A stretch of DNA of 64,000 nt, taken from Cristatella mucedo (taxonomy: Eukaryota; Bryozoa; Phylactolaemata; Cristatellidae). The notes under the pieces were generated by a model. It saw nothing but the letters and a program-made list of their open reading frames with translations. It was not told the origin of the DNA and did not search any database. This document shows positions 54,311 to 64,000 of this stretch, in pieces. The stretch lies in assembly GCA_009760855.2 (NCBI GenBank), contig WPIO01000015.1, forward strand, positions 1,528,501 through 1,592,500, in the 5' to 3' direction. Both the position numbers and the translations under genes were made by a program. Every line of letters begins with the position of its first letter. Position 1 is the stretch's first letter.

Positions 54311-55878
54311 TGTAACCGGGCTCCAGGGGTCAGAGGCTAATTCCCGCCAAACCCCGCCATACTCCGGCCACGCTGCCGCTCGCCATGCCGCCGAGCTAGG
54401 GTAAGACGAGCGGCCGTCAGGTTAAACATCTTTATAACGCATGCGCCAACAACAACAGAGCAACTAAACAAGTCTACAGGGAGGGTCCTATACACAGTAC
54501 TGTAGCGCCTTGCTGGCTTTGGCTGAATTTTAGCGCAAACAAGAGCTGTTCGGCGGCGGGCTAGAGCCCCTTTGTCCTGGAGCAGTGAGCCAGAGAGGAG
54601 CGTCGGTGCGGTTAGAGAGCAAGGGCTTAAGAGCAAGCCAGGAAGCTCTCTGACCAGCGGTGGCGAGTCGGCCTTTGGAATTGGTCCGATACTTGCGGGA
54701 GCGGCTGATCGATGTTGGCTGGCCTGTCAACCTTCGCCATCACTCTGTCCAAAAAGAATCGTCTGGAACCCATTCGCCATTCAAGCTGGACAGAGGGGAC
54801 ATTCCAGTGGCCTAGTGCCGGTATTAATTCCTCACCGTAATGGGCCATGGTGTCGGGCCCAATACCACTAAGCTCTTGTCCCATTGTCTCAGCCAAGTAT
54901 TTAAGAGTCGAGCGACGCTCGCTCTGGGTCTTTTGCCTCGTGTCTTTTGTCTTTGGTCCGGCTCTGCGCCTCGACGCCGTCGGGCACTCGTTTCTCTAAA
55001 AGCGAGGGAGGGCGGGCTGTCCGCCGACGATGGACGGAACAGGACGAGACAGCTCTAAGAGAATTCGGTGGAACTCCACCGAAAACGGTTGTATCGCGCC
55101 GGGCTGGCATTTTGTGTTCTTTCGTGTTTTGTGTGTTCGCGCTAGCACGTGGTCTCGGCATAGGGTTTTGCCGGTGCGAGCTAGGCGTAGTTGGCGTCTG
55201 TGGAGCCCTAGTTCTCCGGGTAGGGTTTGGGCCCCGGTCAGGGTTTAGACTCTGGTTCAGGCTCCGTCTATTTGGGTCGTTTCCCATTATACTCGTAAGC
55301 AGCCCCAGTGTGGAGAAGTATTCCCTCCGCAAGAGTGCTCGAGGTGGCGTGTGTGAAGTATTCCGATCGCACTGGTGGAAACCGAGTTCTAGTTCACCGG
55401 TCAGGGTTTAGACTCCGGTATGCGCTTCAGTGCGGAGGAGTATTCCCTCCGCAAGAGTGTTTACGTTGGCGTGTTTGGGGTATTCCCTCGGCACAGGTGG
55501 GAACGGATTCCTAGTTCACCGGTTAGGGTTTAGGGTCCGGGTCGCGCTTAGTGTGGAGGAGTATTCCCTCCGCAAGAGTGTTGGTGCAGTTGAGAACGTG
55601 CGAGGAGTGTGGAGATAAAGCTGAACTAGACGCGCAGCGACTTTGTGCGCTTGCGAATAAAGTTCAGTAAAATCCCTAATCTGTGTGTCTCGCTTTCCAA
55701 TTCACGCCGCGGACTCACGACCCCCTTTAGTAACGGTAAGCAGGTTAGCGCCAGAAACGCTCGTTTCGTGGCGGCCAGCTTATTGAGCGTAGGCGCGCAC
55801 CGAACGGCATTAGGCGATAGGCTACGCCGCTAGGTAAGCGGCAAGTCAAGCTTACCCCGCCGAGCCTTCGGCGTTACA
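54311..55878 (+). mobile_element. LTR of a retroelement, 1568 bp
   Basis: Begins TGTAACCGG and ends GGCGTTACA, giving TGTAAC/GTTACA inverted ends. A TATA-like TATTTAAG is at 54898, AATAAA at 55656-55661 followed by a GT-rich stretch (TCTGTGTGTCTC), and after the end comes CACTACGGGGGCGCAAGACG, which could hold the primer-binding site. A ~121-bp tandem repeat lies inside (55275-55600). No second copy is in the window, so this may be a 5' LTR or solo LTR. Confidence 0.6.
55275..55600 (+). repeat. ~121-bp tandem repeat within the LTR
   Basis: About 2.5 copies with period ~121 bp, each holding a palindromic core (GCGGAGG-AGTATTC-CCTCCGC at 55432-55452) and CCGGTCAGGGTTTAG. Spacing and composition resemble enhancer repeats of LTR promoters. 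Confidence 0.8.
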
Positions 55879-56516
55879 GTACACTACGGGGGCGCAAGAC
55901 GACGCAGCAAGCGCGAACAAACGTGTTAATTGGGGTCAGTCGGCTTCTGCAGTCCTGTCGTTGTACCGACTCCGAATCCAACAGTACGAGCGTACGCCGT
56001 CCAAAACCCGGCTGGCTGAGTAACTGCTGGCTAGTCCGAGTCGACAACTACCACAGTCGTAAGCTTCCACCGAAAGACGCCAATACACGGGGGGTCACGA
56101 ACACACTACACGGGGGGGGGGAACGCGGTATAAACAAGTCAACAACGAGCGAGCTATCCAGCTCCGCTCGGGCCTTGGGTACTAGTTCCCTTGCGTGCGT
56201 GGCAGCATCGCCGGAGCACGCCTGCACGAATCCAGGTGCATAACTCGGCGAGACCGGGAGCCTCCAACACCACGACTTACTTGGCCAACTTCCCGTACCC
56301 AAGAGCCCCGGTGACCTCACGTCACTGCATACATCCGGCAATGCCGTAGGTCCGACCCCGGCCTAGCCGGTGACCCTAACCCTCACTAAAGCCGTCCGGT
56401 CCCAGCCAACCGAACCCAGCCTGGGTACAGATAAACGTGTGCTGTGCGCGACGACGACTTCACTTCAAGCTATTTCGGTCTGGTTGAGGTGTCTTGCGAA
56501 GCGTTGAACTGCTTCT

Positions 56517-56781
56517 ATGGATTCTGAGACTTCGTCGGCTGGCTGCTTGGGTACGAGATACGAGAGCAGGATCGAGCCGAGTCGCGTCGACGAAGGACGA
56601 GTGGCGCATGTATTTGCTAATTGCCAAGCAAGGCGGTCCATTCGCATTTGCCACGAGTCTCCCGCAGGCAGAGCAGGACGATTATGCAAAACGGCGTGAA
56701 TTTCTTGTGCGGACATTCACTAGCCCTGCTGGAATAACGCGGCTGCTACGTGCGTATTTGGCAAAAGCTGGTCAGCACTGA
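56517..56781 (+). pseudogene. Gag-like fragment downstream of the 1.57-kb LTR
   Basis: Plus-strand sequence with a capsid-like pattern: DEWRMYLLIAKQGGPF, then LPQAEQDDYAKRREFLVRTF, similar in layout to Ty3-type gag (short hydrophobic helix, SLPxxxxxDYxxLxxxF). An ATG at 56517 starts a different frame, so a frameshift is likely. No pol sequence follows. The reverse strand is also open because of high GC. Confidence 0.4.
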
Positions 56782-57255
56782 GATGGCTGACTGAAGCAAC
56801 CAGAAGAAGAAGCAGCAGCAGCTATCGCCGACGGCGTGCCAGGCGCGCTGCGGTTTTCAAGACTGCGGCGACTTGGCCGGCGGCTGCGGTTTGCCACGTG
56901 GCGACGGTGCGATGGCAACGGCGTGCCCGTGAGGCGACGGTGCGCCATGTGGCGACGTTGGCCTGGGCGAAGCTGGCCTGCGAGGCGGCGCAAATCAAGC
57001 CGAAAAAGCGCCAGCGGCCAGAGTGGCGCCAGCGGTCCGCAGCAATGCACCATCGGCGGAGAAGCGAGAGGCGCCCTGCGTAACGGCGGTGGCGTGCCGA
57101 GCCACGCTGGCCGGAGAAGCGGCTGTGATGTGCGTCGCGGCGGCTGCGGTTTCGAGGCTGCTCACGCCAGCGAGATGAATTGTGCCGCGGCGCCCTGGGC
57201 TTGCGAGGTACTAGTAAAGGAGGGGAAGCTCGAGGTGCCGGCGGCGGAGAAATGA
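56782..57255 (+). other. GC-rich low-complexity Arg/Ala/Gly-coding DNA
   Basis: Three plus frames are long and open simply because of GC content, with repeated TGGCGACGGTGCG-like units. Possibly internal retroelement sequence; no reading frame is favoured. Confidence 0.35.
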
Positions 57256-57259
57256 GTGG

Positions 57260-57855
57260 TTCGACGACTTGCGACGGCTGGTGTCGTGCGTAGCCGGCTA
57301 GTTACCGAAGGCCGTGCTGTCACCTGCCTCTTCCGCATGACCGTTACTTAGCCTCGTATTGAGCGAGCGGACCGGCAGTGGAAACCTAAGCGGTTCGGCA
57401 GGGACCAGGGCCAGCCGCCAGCTTGAGTGAAAAGGCTTGAAGCCGGTCACGTGATAATCGGCCTAGACCTGTCAGGATAGGACGCGGAAGCCATTACACC
57501 CCGTTTGCAGTTCAAGTGTATTCGTTTCAGTCAGGTCTAATTGGGTATGCCTCCGAACTGCACACCGCCCTGCAAGCAGCTTTGGCGCTCACCAAATGAG
57601 GATGGTAACTAATCTTTAGACAGGCTCGTCTAGAGTGGCGTTCAGGCTGCTAGCCTCCTGCACGAAACTTCAGGCTATTAGGTTTTTTGAATAACATGAC
57701 TTTTAGAACGGTTAAACGGTCCTTCCGGCCAGGGGGTGCACACTAACGGCGATAAGTTTGGCGATGTTACGTCAGAGCGAGGCCAACAATTTTGTTTTGA
57801 GCCGGTTGCATAAGCCTGCTGGACAGATGGTGGATTGATATCGCGACGTCAAAGT
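57260..57855. other. No gene seen
   Basis: Mixed sequence between the GC-rich block and a LINE-1w tail remnant (57865-57970, minus). Confidence 0.45.
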
Positions 57856-58071
57856 ATAATACTAAGAATACATTTGATATAGCATCTTCAGAGAACTCCA
57901 TCTCTTGCTAGGCACTTTGCGCTTACTGCAAAGGAAGGATGATCGAATGGCTAGCGTGGAAAGTTTCCAATTCGACGTCCCATTCCTTTATAGAGATGTA
58001 ACGAGGCTTCGTGGAGGCATGCCTTCGGCACGGAGCTTCGGCGTTTTCCGAAATAAGGGGTCAGCCAGTGT

Positions 58072-58362
58072 CGCAGCCTGTGTGAGGGGGCGGCAGGAGC
58101 ATGTGCCCCCTCACTTACGGTGGGGCAGCGTCCGGGGCCGCCCCTTATTCCTACGCTCCCGAACAATGGCGAAATTACTTACTAATTTCACCCGATGAGG
58201 GACCGCCGAGTTCGTGTCGAATAAGTGCTGTGATTGTGCACCGTAATCTTTCATTAATTGCGGCTTAGCCCCGCCTGCATGGAAATCTAGCGGGTCTTTA
58301 CCTTGCATATTTTTTTGCTGGTCTTGTCCGCCTCAAATAAAAATCCCGGTCCCGCCACTGGG
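58072..58362. mobile_element. Possible hAT-like non-autonomous element
   Basis: The right end read on the minus strand begins CAGTGGCGGGACCGGG, a sequence style common at hAT termini; the left end reads CAGTGTCGCAGCC. Flanking 8-mers GGGTCAGC and GGCACAGC match at 6 of 8 positions. Suggestive only. Confidence 0.3.
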
Positions 58363-58396
58363 CACAGCAGTTGGAGTGTGCGCCTGCGGCTTCTGC

Positions 58397-58648
58397 TGTT
58401 GTAATTAGCGTAGCGCCTTGACACTAGTGTACGTACCTCACCTGTGGCCTATGGCCATTGACGCTGCATGGCGTCAGGCCTCTAGTGCATGTTATATTTC
58501 GCGTCGTCTGCTGCGATTGATTGCGCTCTCATATATGTGCCCGTTTAGAGTAATAAAGTAGAGGCTTGTTTACCGCGAGCGTGAGCCCGCTGTGTCTCCG
58601 TGAGACTCCCACAAGACCTGCCGCCAACGGTGCACGGTCATACAACCA
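58397..58648 (+). mobile_element. Short LTR, ~252 bp
   Basis: Begins TGTTGTA and ends TACAACCA, with CATATATG at 58531, AATAAA at 58552-58557, and one base later TGGCAGCAGAGGATGG, a plausible primer-binding site. A gag-like frame follows. No second LTR copy in the window. Confidence 0.5.
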
Positions 58649-58757
58649 CTGGCAGCAGAGGATGGTTTTACTCGAACCAAAAAGAGTACCGGACCGTCTA
58701 TAGTCTAGATGGGACGCCCATACTGAGGTACGAAATTTTTAGCGGCAGACCGCACTT

Positions 58758-59061
58758 TATGTCTTGGCTTCTAACGCTCGAGAAGGCTGTAGCAAGGCTG
58801 AAGATTGCGATTCCGTTAAAACATGTTGTGCCAGTGTGTCTGGGCGATCACGCGATACACGGTTGGAATGGTCAGCCGGCCGACGTAAAGCAAGATTACC
58901 ACAAGCTGCGAAACGAGTTCATTCCGATCTTCACGTGGTTGACATATGAGGAGGCCGAGCTTGAGGCCGAGAGGTTTCGGCTGGAGCAGGAGCAGCTCGC
59001 CAGAGCCGAGACCGGGACAAAGCTAGGCGACGAGCCAGCTTTTTCACCGGTCGATAAATAA
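58758..59061 (+). pseudogene. Gag-like frame interrupted by a SINE
   Basis: From an ATG at 58758 (the frame is open upstream as well) it reads MSWLLTLEKAVARLK, VVPVCLGDHAIHGWNGQPAD and DYHKLRNEFIPIF, the helix and loop layout of retrotransposon capsid, then a Glu/Arg-rich coiled segment. It ends at a stop supplied by the inserted SINE-B. The original frame continues for some 35 codons past the SINE before another stop. Ala/Glu/Ser-rich repeats to about 59850 may be the rest of the polyprotein. Confidence 0.5.
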
Positions 59062-59213
59062 AATAAAAAATAAATAATTCATTTGTATAGCGCCCCAAGA
59101 GAACTTAATCTCTATTCAGGCGCTTCGCATATGCCTCGGGGCTCGAACCCGCGACCTCAGTCAGACCGTGGTCGGGGGCGAGCACCTTAACCGCTAGACC
59201 AAACCAGCTCGGC
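59056..59213 (-). repeat. SINE-B copy 7 with target-site duplication
   Basis: Minus-oriented, complete from tail (AAATAAAATAAA side) to head. Flanked by GTCGAT at 59050-59055 and 59214-59219. Confidence 0.88.
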
Positions 59214-59329
59214 GTCGATCCCACCGTCGACTGCTCGCAAGCGCCAGACAGACAGAACTCATTCAGCTGCCGCAACTATCCGACGGCAATACTGGTGGAG
59301 AAAGCGGGTAAGGGACCGCTTCCGACATA

Positions 59330-59850
59330 GTAGCTGCAACAGCCGAAGAGCGCCAGAACAACGTAAGTGCGCAGCGGCAGCAGCTGGAGGCGAAGGAGGG
59401 GCAGCATGTGACGGCCTCTTGCGGCGAGGCGGCAGTGGTCAGCGGCGAGGCGATAGTAGCCTGCGACCAGGCGCAGGCGGCCCGAGCGAGCGACGTCTCG
59501 GCGGCGAAGCGCAGCAGCGAGAGCGTCGTAGCATCGGCGGAGAGCGCCCGAGAGCGACGTCTCGGCCTCTGAGCGCAGCGGCGAGAGCTTTTTGGTGTGG
59601 AGAGCACCCGCACGAGCGTCTCGGTGCAGAGTACAGGGGAGCGCTGTGAGATGGCGGTCAGTGGCGTGGCGATAGTAGCCTTCGACGAGGCGCAGGCGAC
59701 CCGAGAGAGCGACATCTTAGCGGCGAAGCGCAGCAGCGAGAGCGTCGTAGCATCGGCGGAGAGCATCTCAGCGGCCGTGGAGAGCAGCGCCGAGAGCGTC
59801 TCAGTGCAAGTGAAGAGCATCCGCACGAGCGTCTCGGTGCAGAGCGCTGA
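59330..59850 (+). repeat. Internally repetitive Ala/Ser/Glu-coding GC-rich DNA
   Basis: Units around GAGAGCGTCGTAGCATCGGC and GGCGAAGCGCAGCAGCGAGA recur at about 59500 and 59730. The plus frame codes AAKRSSESVVASAES twice, with a stop between. The minus strand is open too (59263-59973) but reads as a low-complexity shadow. Confidence 0.6.
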
Positions 59851-60311
59851 GTAGAGAAACCGCGAGATGGGCTCGGCGGAGTGGAACTCCGAGAACGACG
59901 AGGTCATAGCAATGAGCCGAAGTGTTTTTCGCAGGGCGGAATTAGCCGGTGACGAGCGCATGAGACCGGCCATCGGGGCTCACATGGAGGTGACCTGCGG
60001 GAACCGCCAAATAGTGGGAGCGGTGCCTCAGCTTTGCCCAAAGGGGGAATGTCAAGAAAATACCCAGAACATTTTCCGACAATCAAACATGTGTTTATGG
60101 TACCTTTCGAAAGACAAGTATGTTAGAACTGGGATCGGAAGTTCTGATGACTTCCGCATGAAAGAAAAATCGGTTATGCCAACCGCGTCTAATCCAGATG
60201 TAAACCAAAAGCAACAAATTTCCAAATGCAAAGTTTACCGATCTCTGCATCATATGCGACTTGTATCTAACTTGTCGAATCTTGGTAGATCGCGATATAT
60301 GCTTGAAGCTT

Positions 60312-60410
60312 GTTGACCATTCAATTGCATTTCCCTTGGCAGCAAATGTAAAGCGTTTAGAGAGAGATTGAGTTCTCTGAGGGCGCTTTATCAAGTGCAT
60401 TATTATTATT
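60312..60410 (+). mobile_element. LINE-1w 3' tail
   Basis: Stem-loop and short (ATT)n tail; 5' truncated to ~100 bp. Confidence 0.85.
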
Positions 60411-60479
60411 GTGACTTTTATACAGCTTCATTTCCAGGGTTGGTTGGTGCCGTGTAAATTAAATAGCTCAACTAATATT

Positions 60480-60919
60480 TCACGTATCGGAGTGAAATTA
60501 GAAATGCGAGTTCAGCTCTATTTTGTTAGCCTAGTCGTTAAAATTTTTTATTTTGGTTTGATACATTTTGGCTGTATACGTCATCAAAAATGCTGGAGCT
60601 TTACGTTCCGTAATCGTGGACATATAGAGTGGTCGCGTAGCCTGAACCCCATCCAAGCCGGTCGGATTTCGTTAACGTTAAATTAACATTCTGACAGAGC
60701 CCGAACTACATGCCGCTGGACAGGGTGTAGGGGCTCGTGCATAGGATGGCGGCACGACGAAGTACGAAGCCCCCACAAGCAATTTGTGGCGGTGGCGACG
60801 ACTGTATTGTATCGTGTGCATGCAAACGCGAAGCGAGCGAGCGAGCGTACATAGGGATGAAGCGGAAGCAGCTCCGGAGCTCGTGGAGAGAAGAGAAAAG
60901 AGAGTGAGAGAGAGAGAGT

Positions 60920-60971
<52 letters not shown>

Positions 60972-61080
60972 TCTACACAGGCCGGTGGACAAGCAGAAAG
61001 TTCCTTCGCTGCAGGACTAGCGGGTCAGGCGACCACAGCTGACCCGTGGCAATTAAATCCAGTCTAGTCAGCTGATAGAT
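60480..61080. other. No gene; (GA)n at 60901-60968
   Basis: A ~65-bp (GA)n tract with some GAGT interruptions; otherwise nothing recognised. Confidence 0.7.
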
Positions 61081-61229
61081 ACTGTGCAACTGCAGCGCCT
61101 AATGAGGTGGTACTCGCGCCTGTTGGCCGGGCGGAGTGGTGTGGTCCGGCTGGGGCGAAACAACATTGTGGGCGTGGCCACGCCCAAAAGGGCACCGCTT
61201 GAGCAGGCAGCAGAGAGCGAGGGGAGCCA

Positions 61230-61469
61230 ATGGCTACACGACTTCACAACCGTGAGGGCCACCTCTCCGCAGCTAGGCGTGTGGACTCGGAAATCTATTT
61301 TCCTAGTCCACCAGCTAGTCCATCTGCCACAGTCTTTTTCGGAGCCGCTGCTGATCCCTCGCTGGCCGTTCGCCGTTGGCACTCAGAGCCGGACATTTTC
61401 TTTCGGGAGAGACTACAATTTTTCATTTTCGACGCCACCAAATTGCACGGGGGGGGGGGCGGGGGCTAA
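61230..61469 (+). CDS. GC-rich exon-like frame, unknown protein
   Basis: After an acceptor-like CTCTCCGCAG near 61273 the plus strand reads VDSEIYFPSPPASPSATVFF and GAAADPSLAVRRWHSEPDIF, a plausible protein composition, ending in a poly-G run. Two other plus frames are open across it, so the coding claim is weak. It is followed by a 43-bp tandem repeat. Confidence 0.22.
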   Translation: MATRLHNREGHLSAARRVDSEIYFPSPPASPSATVFFGAAADPSLAVRRWHSEPDIFFRERLQFFIFDATKLHGGGGGG

Positions 61470-61534
61470 AGACGCAACGAGCACTGGGCAGGGAATGTTT
61501 GCTGCGAAGCTTAAGCTTTTGCAGCCAGAAGAGC

Positions 61535-61658
61535 GGGGAGCAGAGCTTCCGATGGCACTCGTTCCTGAGGCAGCAGCGGGGAGCAGAGCTTCCGATGGCA
61601 CTCGTTCCTGAGGCAGCAGCGGGGAGCAGAGCTTCCGATGGCACTCGTTCCTGAGGCA
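61535..61658. repeat. 43-bp tandem repeat, three copies
   Basis: Units beginning GGGGAGCAGAGCTTCCGATG start at 61535, 61578 and 61621 and are essentially identical. Period 43 is not a multiple of 3, so each unit shifts the reading frame. Confidence 0.95.
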
Positions 61659-61913
61659 CCCGTTGGCATGCTACTTAACACTCTCGTTCCCAGTCGCATG
61701 GGACGTAGAGATGGATTTTTTTAAAGTCTTCAGACTATTAAGATGCAAGAAAACTTCCCTTTTAAAGGCAGCTCTTTATGCTCATGAGCTTCTCATTGGC
61801 TGGAAAGCTCTTAAACTGGTAACTAGCGCCAGCATGAACTGATTTCGACATACTCGAATGCATAAATGCGGATTTCCACTGCCGAAGCGTCTGCTTTGAG
61901 CAGCAGGTGAATC

Positions 61914-62005
61914 GCACGGTGGGCGATCCTTTATTGCCACTGCAAGCGGTGGCGATAGCTGTAAAGGCTCTTCTGTCGCTATACAAAAGAGCCTGTTAAA
62001 TCAGC
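61914..62005 (+). repeat. SINE-C copy 13, 3' half
   Basis: Starts at GTGGGCGATCC and ends at GTTAAATCAGCT. 5' truncated. Confidence 0.85.
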
Positions 62006-62009
62006 TGGT

Positions 62010-63200
62010 ATTTTTTGATTGTTTTTAATTATTTTTAGACTGGCGGGGATCGTCGGACGTTAAGCTGATGCAGCACAAGTTTCACCAGTAGGCAAATTTC
62101 AAATGTATCCAAGTTTTTGTACGAGTACAGTGTACCTACCACGTTGACGTATCCACCAGGCCTTCTGTTTATCGACGAATATGGGTAAATAGGCGATAGT
62201 CGCGTGCAAGTTTCTCATGTTTAGGCTCCAACCGTGTTGACGACCAGCAAAACTCCGTCCTTGAGTTCGGCAGCATGTTTTGTATGGATCCAATTCTCTC
62301 AGCAGACTAGCAGCGTTCCCGCGGTAGTGCTCTGTTCGGTGGTTCGACCTCCTGGCATCTGCCTGGCATCTCACCTCCATCGTATCGACCATCGTTGCCA
62401 TCGCTGCAATTTATTCTTCAGGTCTCAACTGCCGAAGAGCTAAAGCTGCCACCGCCAGAGTGCGCAAGTCACACATCACGTCACTTTGGCATGTTCGAAA
62501 TGTCACTCTTGTGTGAACGCTTGCGTAGCGGTTCCGGAATTAAAGTCACTCCAACAAACAAACGCAGAGCCCGTAGCGTTTGCTTGTCCTTGCAGGCGCG
62601 TTGAAAAAATACTTCGGAAACTGTATAAATGCCCCTTCCCGCGAACTAGAAGCCGCACAGATTCGATCAGTTGTGGCGCCGACAGCAGAGTACGACAGGA
62701 ATAAAAAATGTCCATAGCATAATGACAAGCTCATGTCCTTTAATTAATCGCTGTTGAATACTTCACTGCATGAGGAGTAGGGCACATCTGTCCACGACAG
62801 GACGGATAGTACAGCTGACTAATCGACATTTCAGATTTCGCTAATACTGTCTAAGCCATAGGTAACAAAATATCTTATCCTAATGGTTAGAAATGAGTGA
62901 GAACTACTAATCTCTAGAAACTGTCACAGCCTGGCTTATTGAGCACGCCAACTTTTAGTAACTTCTCCATAAACTAGAGCCACCTTCGGTCTACTGAGTA
63001 AACAAAAACCATAGCATAATCATCAATAGATGTCAACTCATTTTCTCTTGTCAACCTTGTTACCAGCTTATAAAGTAAATTTCTACAAAGACGCCTTCTT
63101 AATCAGCTAATACGGCGTCGTTTAGTATAGCCGCGAACTTTCTGCAATGAGCACAATGCAACATGGTAGCCTGCGCTGTAAACCGTAACTGTAAACTCTA
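62010..63200. other. No gene with support; possible promoter at 62622
   Basis: A TATA-like CTGTATAAATG at 62620-62630 is followed by GTGGCGCCGACAGCAG and AATAAA; this could be a further LTR remnant or a promoter. Several short frames, none recognised. Confidence 0.25.
62372..62401 (-). CDS. Possible first coding exon
   Basis: A minus-strand ATG in a favourable context opens MATMVDTME and then meets a strong donor GAG|GTGAGA near 62371. Partner exons would lie to the left but none was recognised. Confidence 0.12.
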
Positions 63201-63204
63201 CACC

Positions 63205-63345
63205 AGATCTTAAAATCCCTAAACGGCTATCCCTAAACAGCACGAAAACTCTAAACACTTAACGCTAAATCCTAACTCAGTAACCCTAAATTTTAACACA
63301 GTAACCTTAAAGCCCAAGGCTTTAAACTCTAACCCTAAATTATAG
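63205..63345. repeat. Degenerate CCCTAAA/CTAAC-rich tract
   Basis: Scattered CCCTAAA, TAACCCTAAA and CTCTAAAC units over about 140 bp, more degenerate than the tract at 378-440. Confidence 0.6.
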
Positions 63346-63395
63346 CCCATAAACAAAAAGCTATCTTAGAACATGCATCGATCAACTTGACACGT

Positions 63396-63398
<3 letters not shown>

Positions 63399-63459
<61 letters not shown>

Positions 63460-63513
63460 TACACATATATATATACATATATTTATACATATATATGTAT
63501 ATATATATATATA
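63399..63513. repeat. (AT)n/(ATAC)n microsatellite
   Basis: About 115 bp of AT with ATAC interruptions, directly joined to a 5'-truncated SINE-C. Confidence 0.97.
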
Positions 63514-63632
63514 TCTCACGAGGTCGTGTGTTCGATTCCTGCGGTTGGCGATCCTTTATCGCCACTGCAAGCGGTAGTGATAGCCGTAAAGGCTCTTCTG
63601 TCGCTATACAAAAAGAGGCTGTTTAATCAGCT
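63514..63632 (+). repeat. SINE-C copy 14, head replaced by (AT)n
   Basis: Starts at CGAGGTCGTGTGTTCGATTC and runs to the intact tail. Confidence 0.88.
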
Positions 63633-63639
63633 AGGATTT

Positions 63640-64000
63640 ATTTTATTTATTATTTAATGCTTATTCCATTGAAGTATAGAAAATGGCCACATTTCTCTAC
63701 AACTTTGAATTTGTTCGCTTGACAGTGATTAAATTGACGTGAATACATTGCCGCCGAAGACTGGCAACTTGGTGTCTCGTGTTTCATATTAGTATGACAG
63801 AACAGAAAATGAATCAAAATTAGCAGGTGTTTAGTCTGAAGTTTCGCACAAATGACCACTCAAAAGAGTTCAGAAATAAGTGGATGTTCTATATTTGCCG
63901 CTATAATGCAAATCACTTTCTCTAACAAGCCTTCAATTATTGTCCCGCTCAATGTTTTCGCTTTCATGTCCTTGAATGATAATGAATCTCAAAGCCTATT
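63640..64000. other. No gene seen
   Basis: AT-rich sequence; only short frames. Confidence 0.5.

Noticed and set aside
59263-59973. 236-codon minus-strand frame
   Set aside because: Low-complexity shadow of the repetitive Ala/Ser/Glu-coding plus strand in GC-rich DNA.

Overview
This window is intron- and repeat-rich nuclear DNA from an animal, most likely an invertebrate. The evidence is a split, standard-code gene whose protein closely matches the metazoan SUMO-activating enzyme subunit UBA2/SAE2, spread over about 34 kb. It is embedded in tRNA-derived SINEs, 5'-truncated non-LTR retrotransposons, Tc1/mariner and pogo-like fossils, LTR-element fragments and very long dinucleotide microsatellites. 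There is no prokaryotic organisation, no CRISPR array and no rRNA. I cannot name the species.

Layout. At 1-8.3 kb there are repeats plus a few exon-like minus-strand stretches of unknown identity (147-243, about 4071-4387, 6636-6968). At 8.36-10.96 kb (minus) one long open frame encodes an 868-residue secreted, Ser/Thr-rich, mucin-like protein built from about five diverged ~98-residue repeats. At 11-18 kb there are LINE and SINE copies, including the best-preserved reverse transcriptase relic (16.5-18.0 kb). From 19.3 to 53.7 kb (minus) lies the UBA2 gene, which I reconstruct as 14 coding exons giving 655 residues, with the nucleotide-binding loop, catalytic Cys, both zinc-binding CxxC pairs, the ubiquitin-fold region, a C-terminal SIM-like motif and a basic nuclear localisation patch all present. 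Two of its 13 introns have GC-AG ends. One intron is almost entirely a (CT)n tract ending just before the 3' splice site, and another carries (TG)37 upstream of its 3' splice site.

At 54.3-60 kb, upstream of UBA2, sequence is GC-rich and carries plus-strand LTR-retroelement debris: a 1.57-kb LTR with TGTAAC/GTTACA ends and internal ~121-bp repeats followed by a gag-like fragment, and a second ~250-bp LTR followed by another gag-like frame that a SINE has interrupted. At 60-64 kb there are more repeats, a GC-rich exon-like patch with a 43-bp tandem repeat, and degenerate CCCTAAA-type tracts. Similar tracts occur at the left edge.

The repeats form families: LINE-1w (L2/CR1-like, tail (ATT)n), LINE-2w (tail (ACATT)n), SINE-B (tRNA head, 3' end shared with LINE-1w, tail (ATTT)n) and SINE-C (tRNA head, tail ending in GTTTAATCAGCT). 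These are local working names. The shared 3' stem-loop of LINE-1w and SINE-B, and the repeated abutment of SINE-C with LINE-2w, are the most interesting mobile-element observations. The only protein-coding genes I support with confidence are UBA2 and the mucin-like frame.
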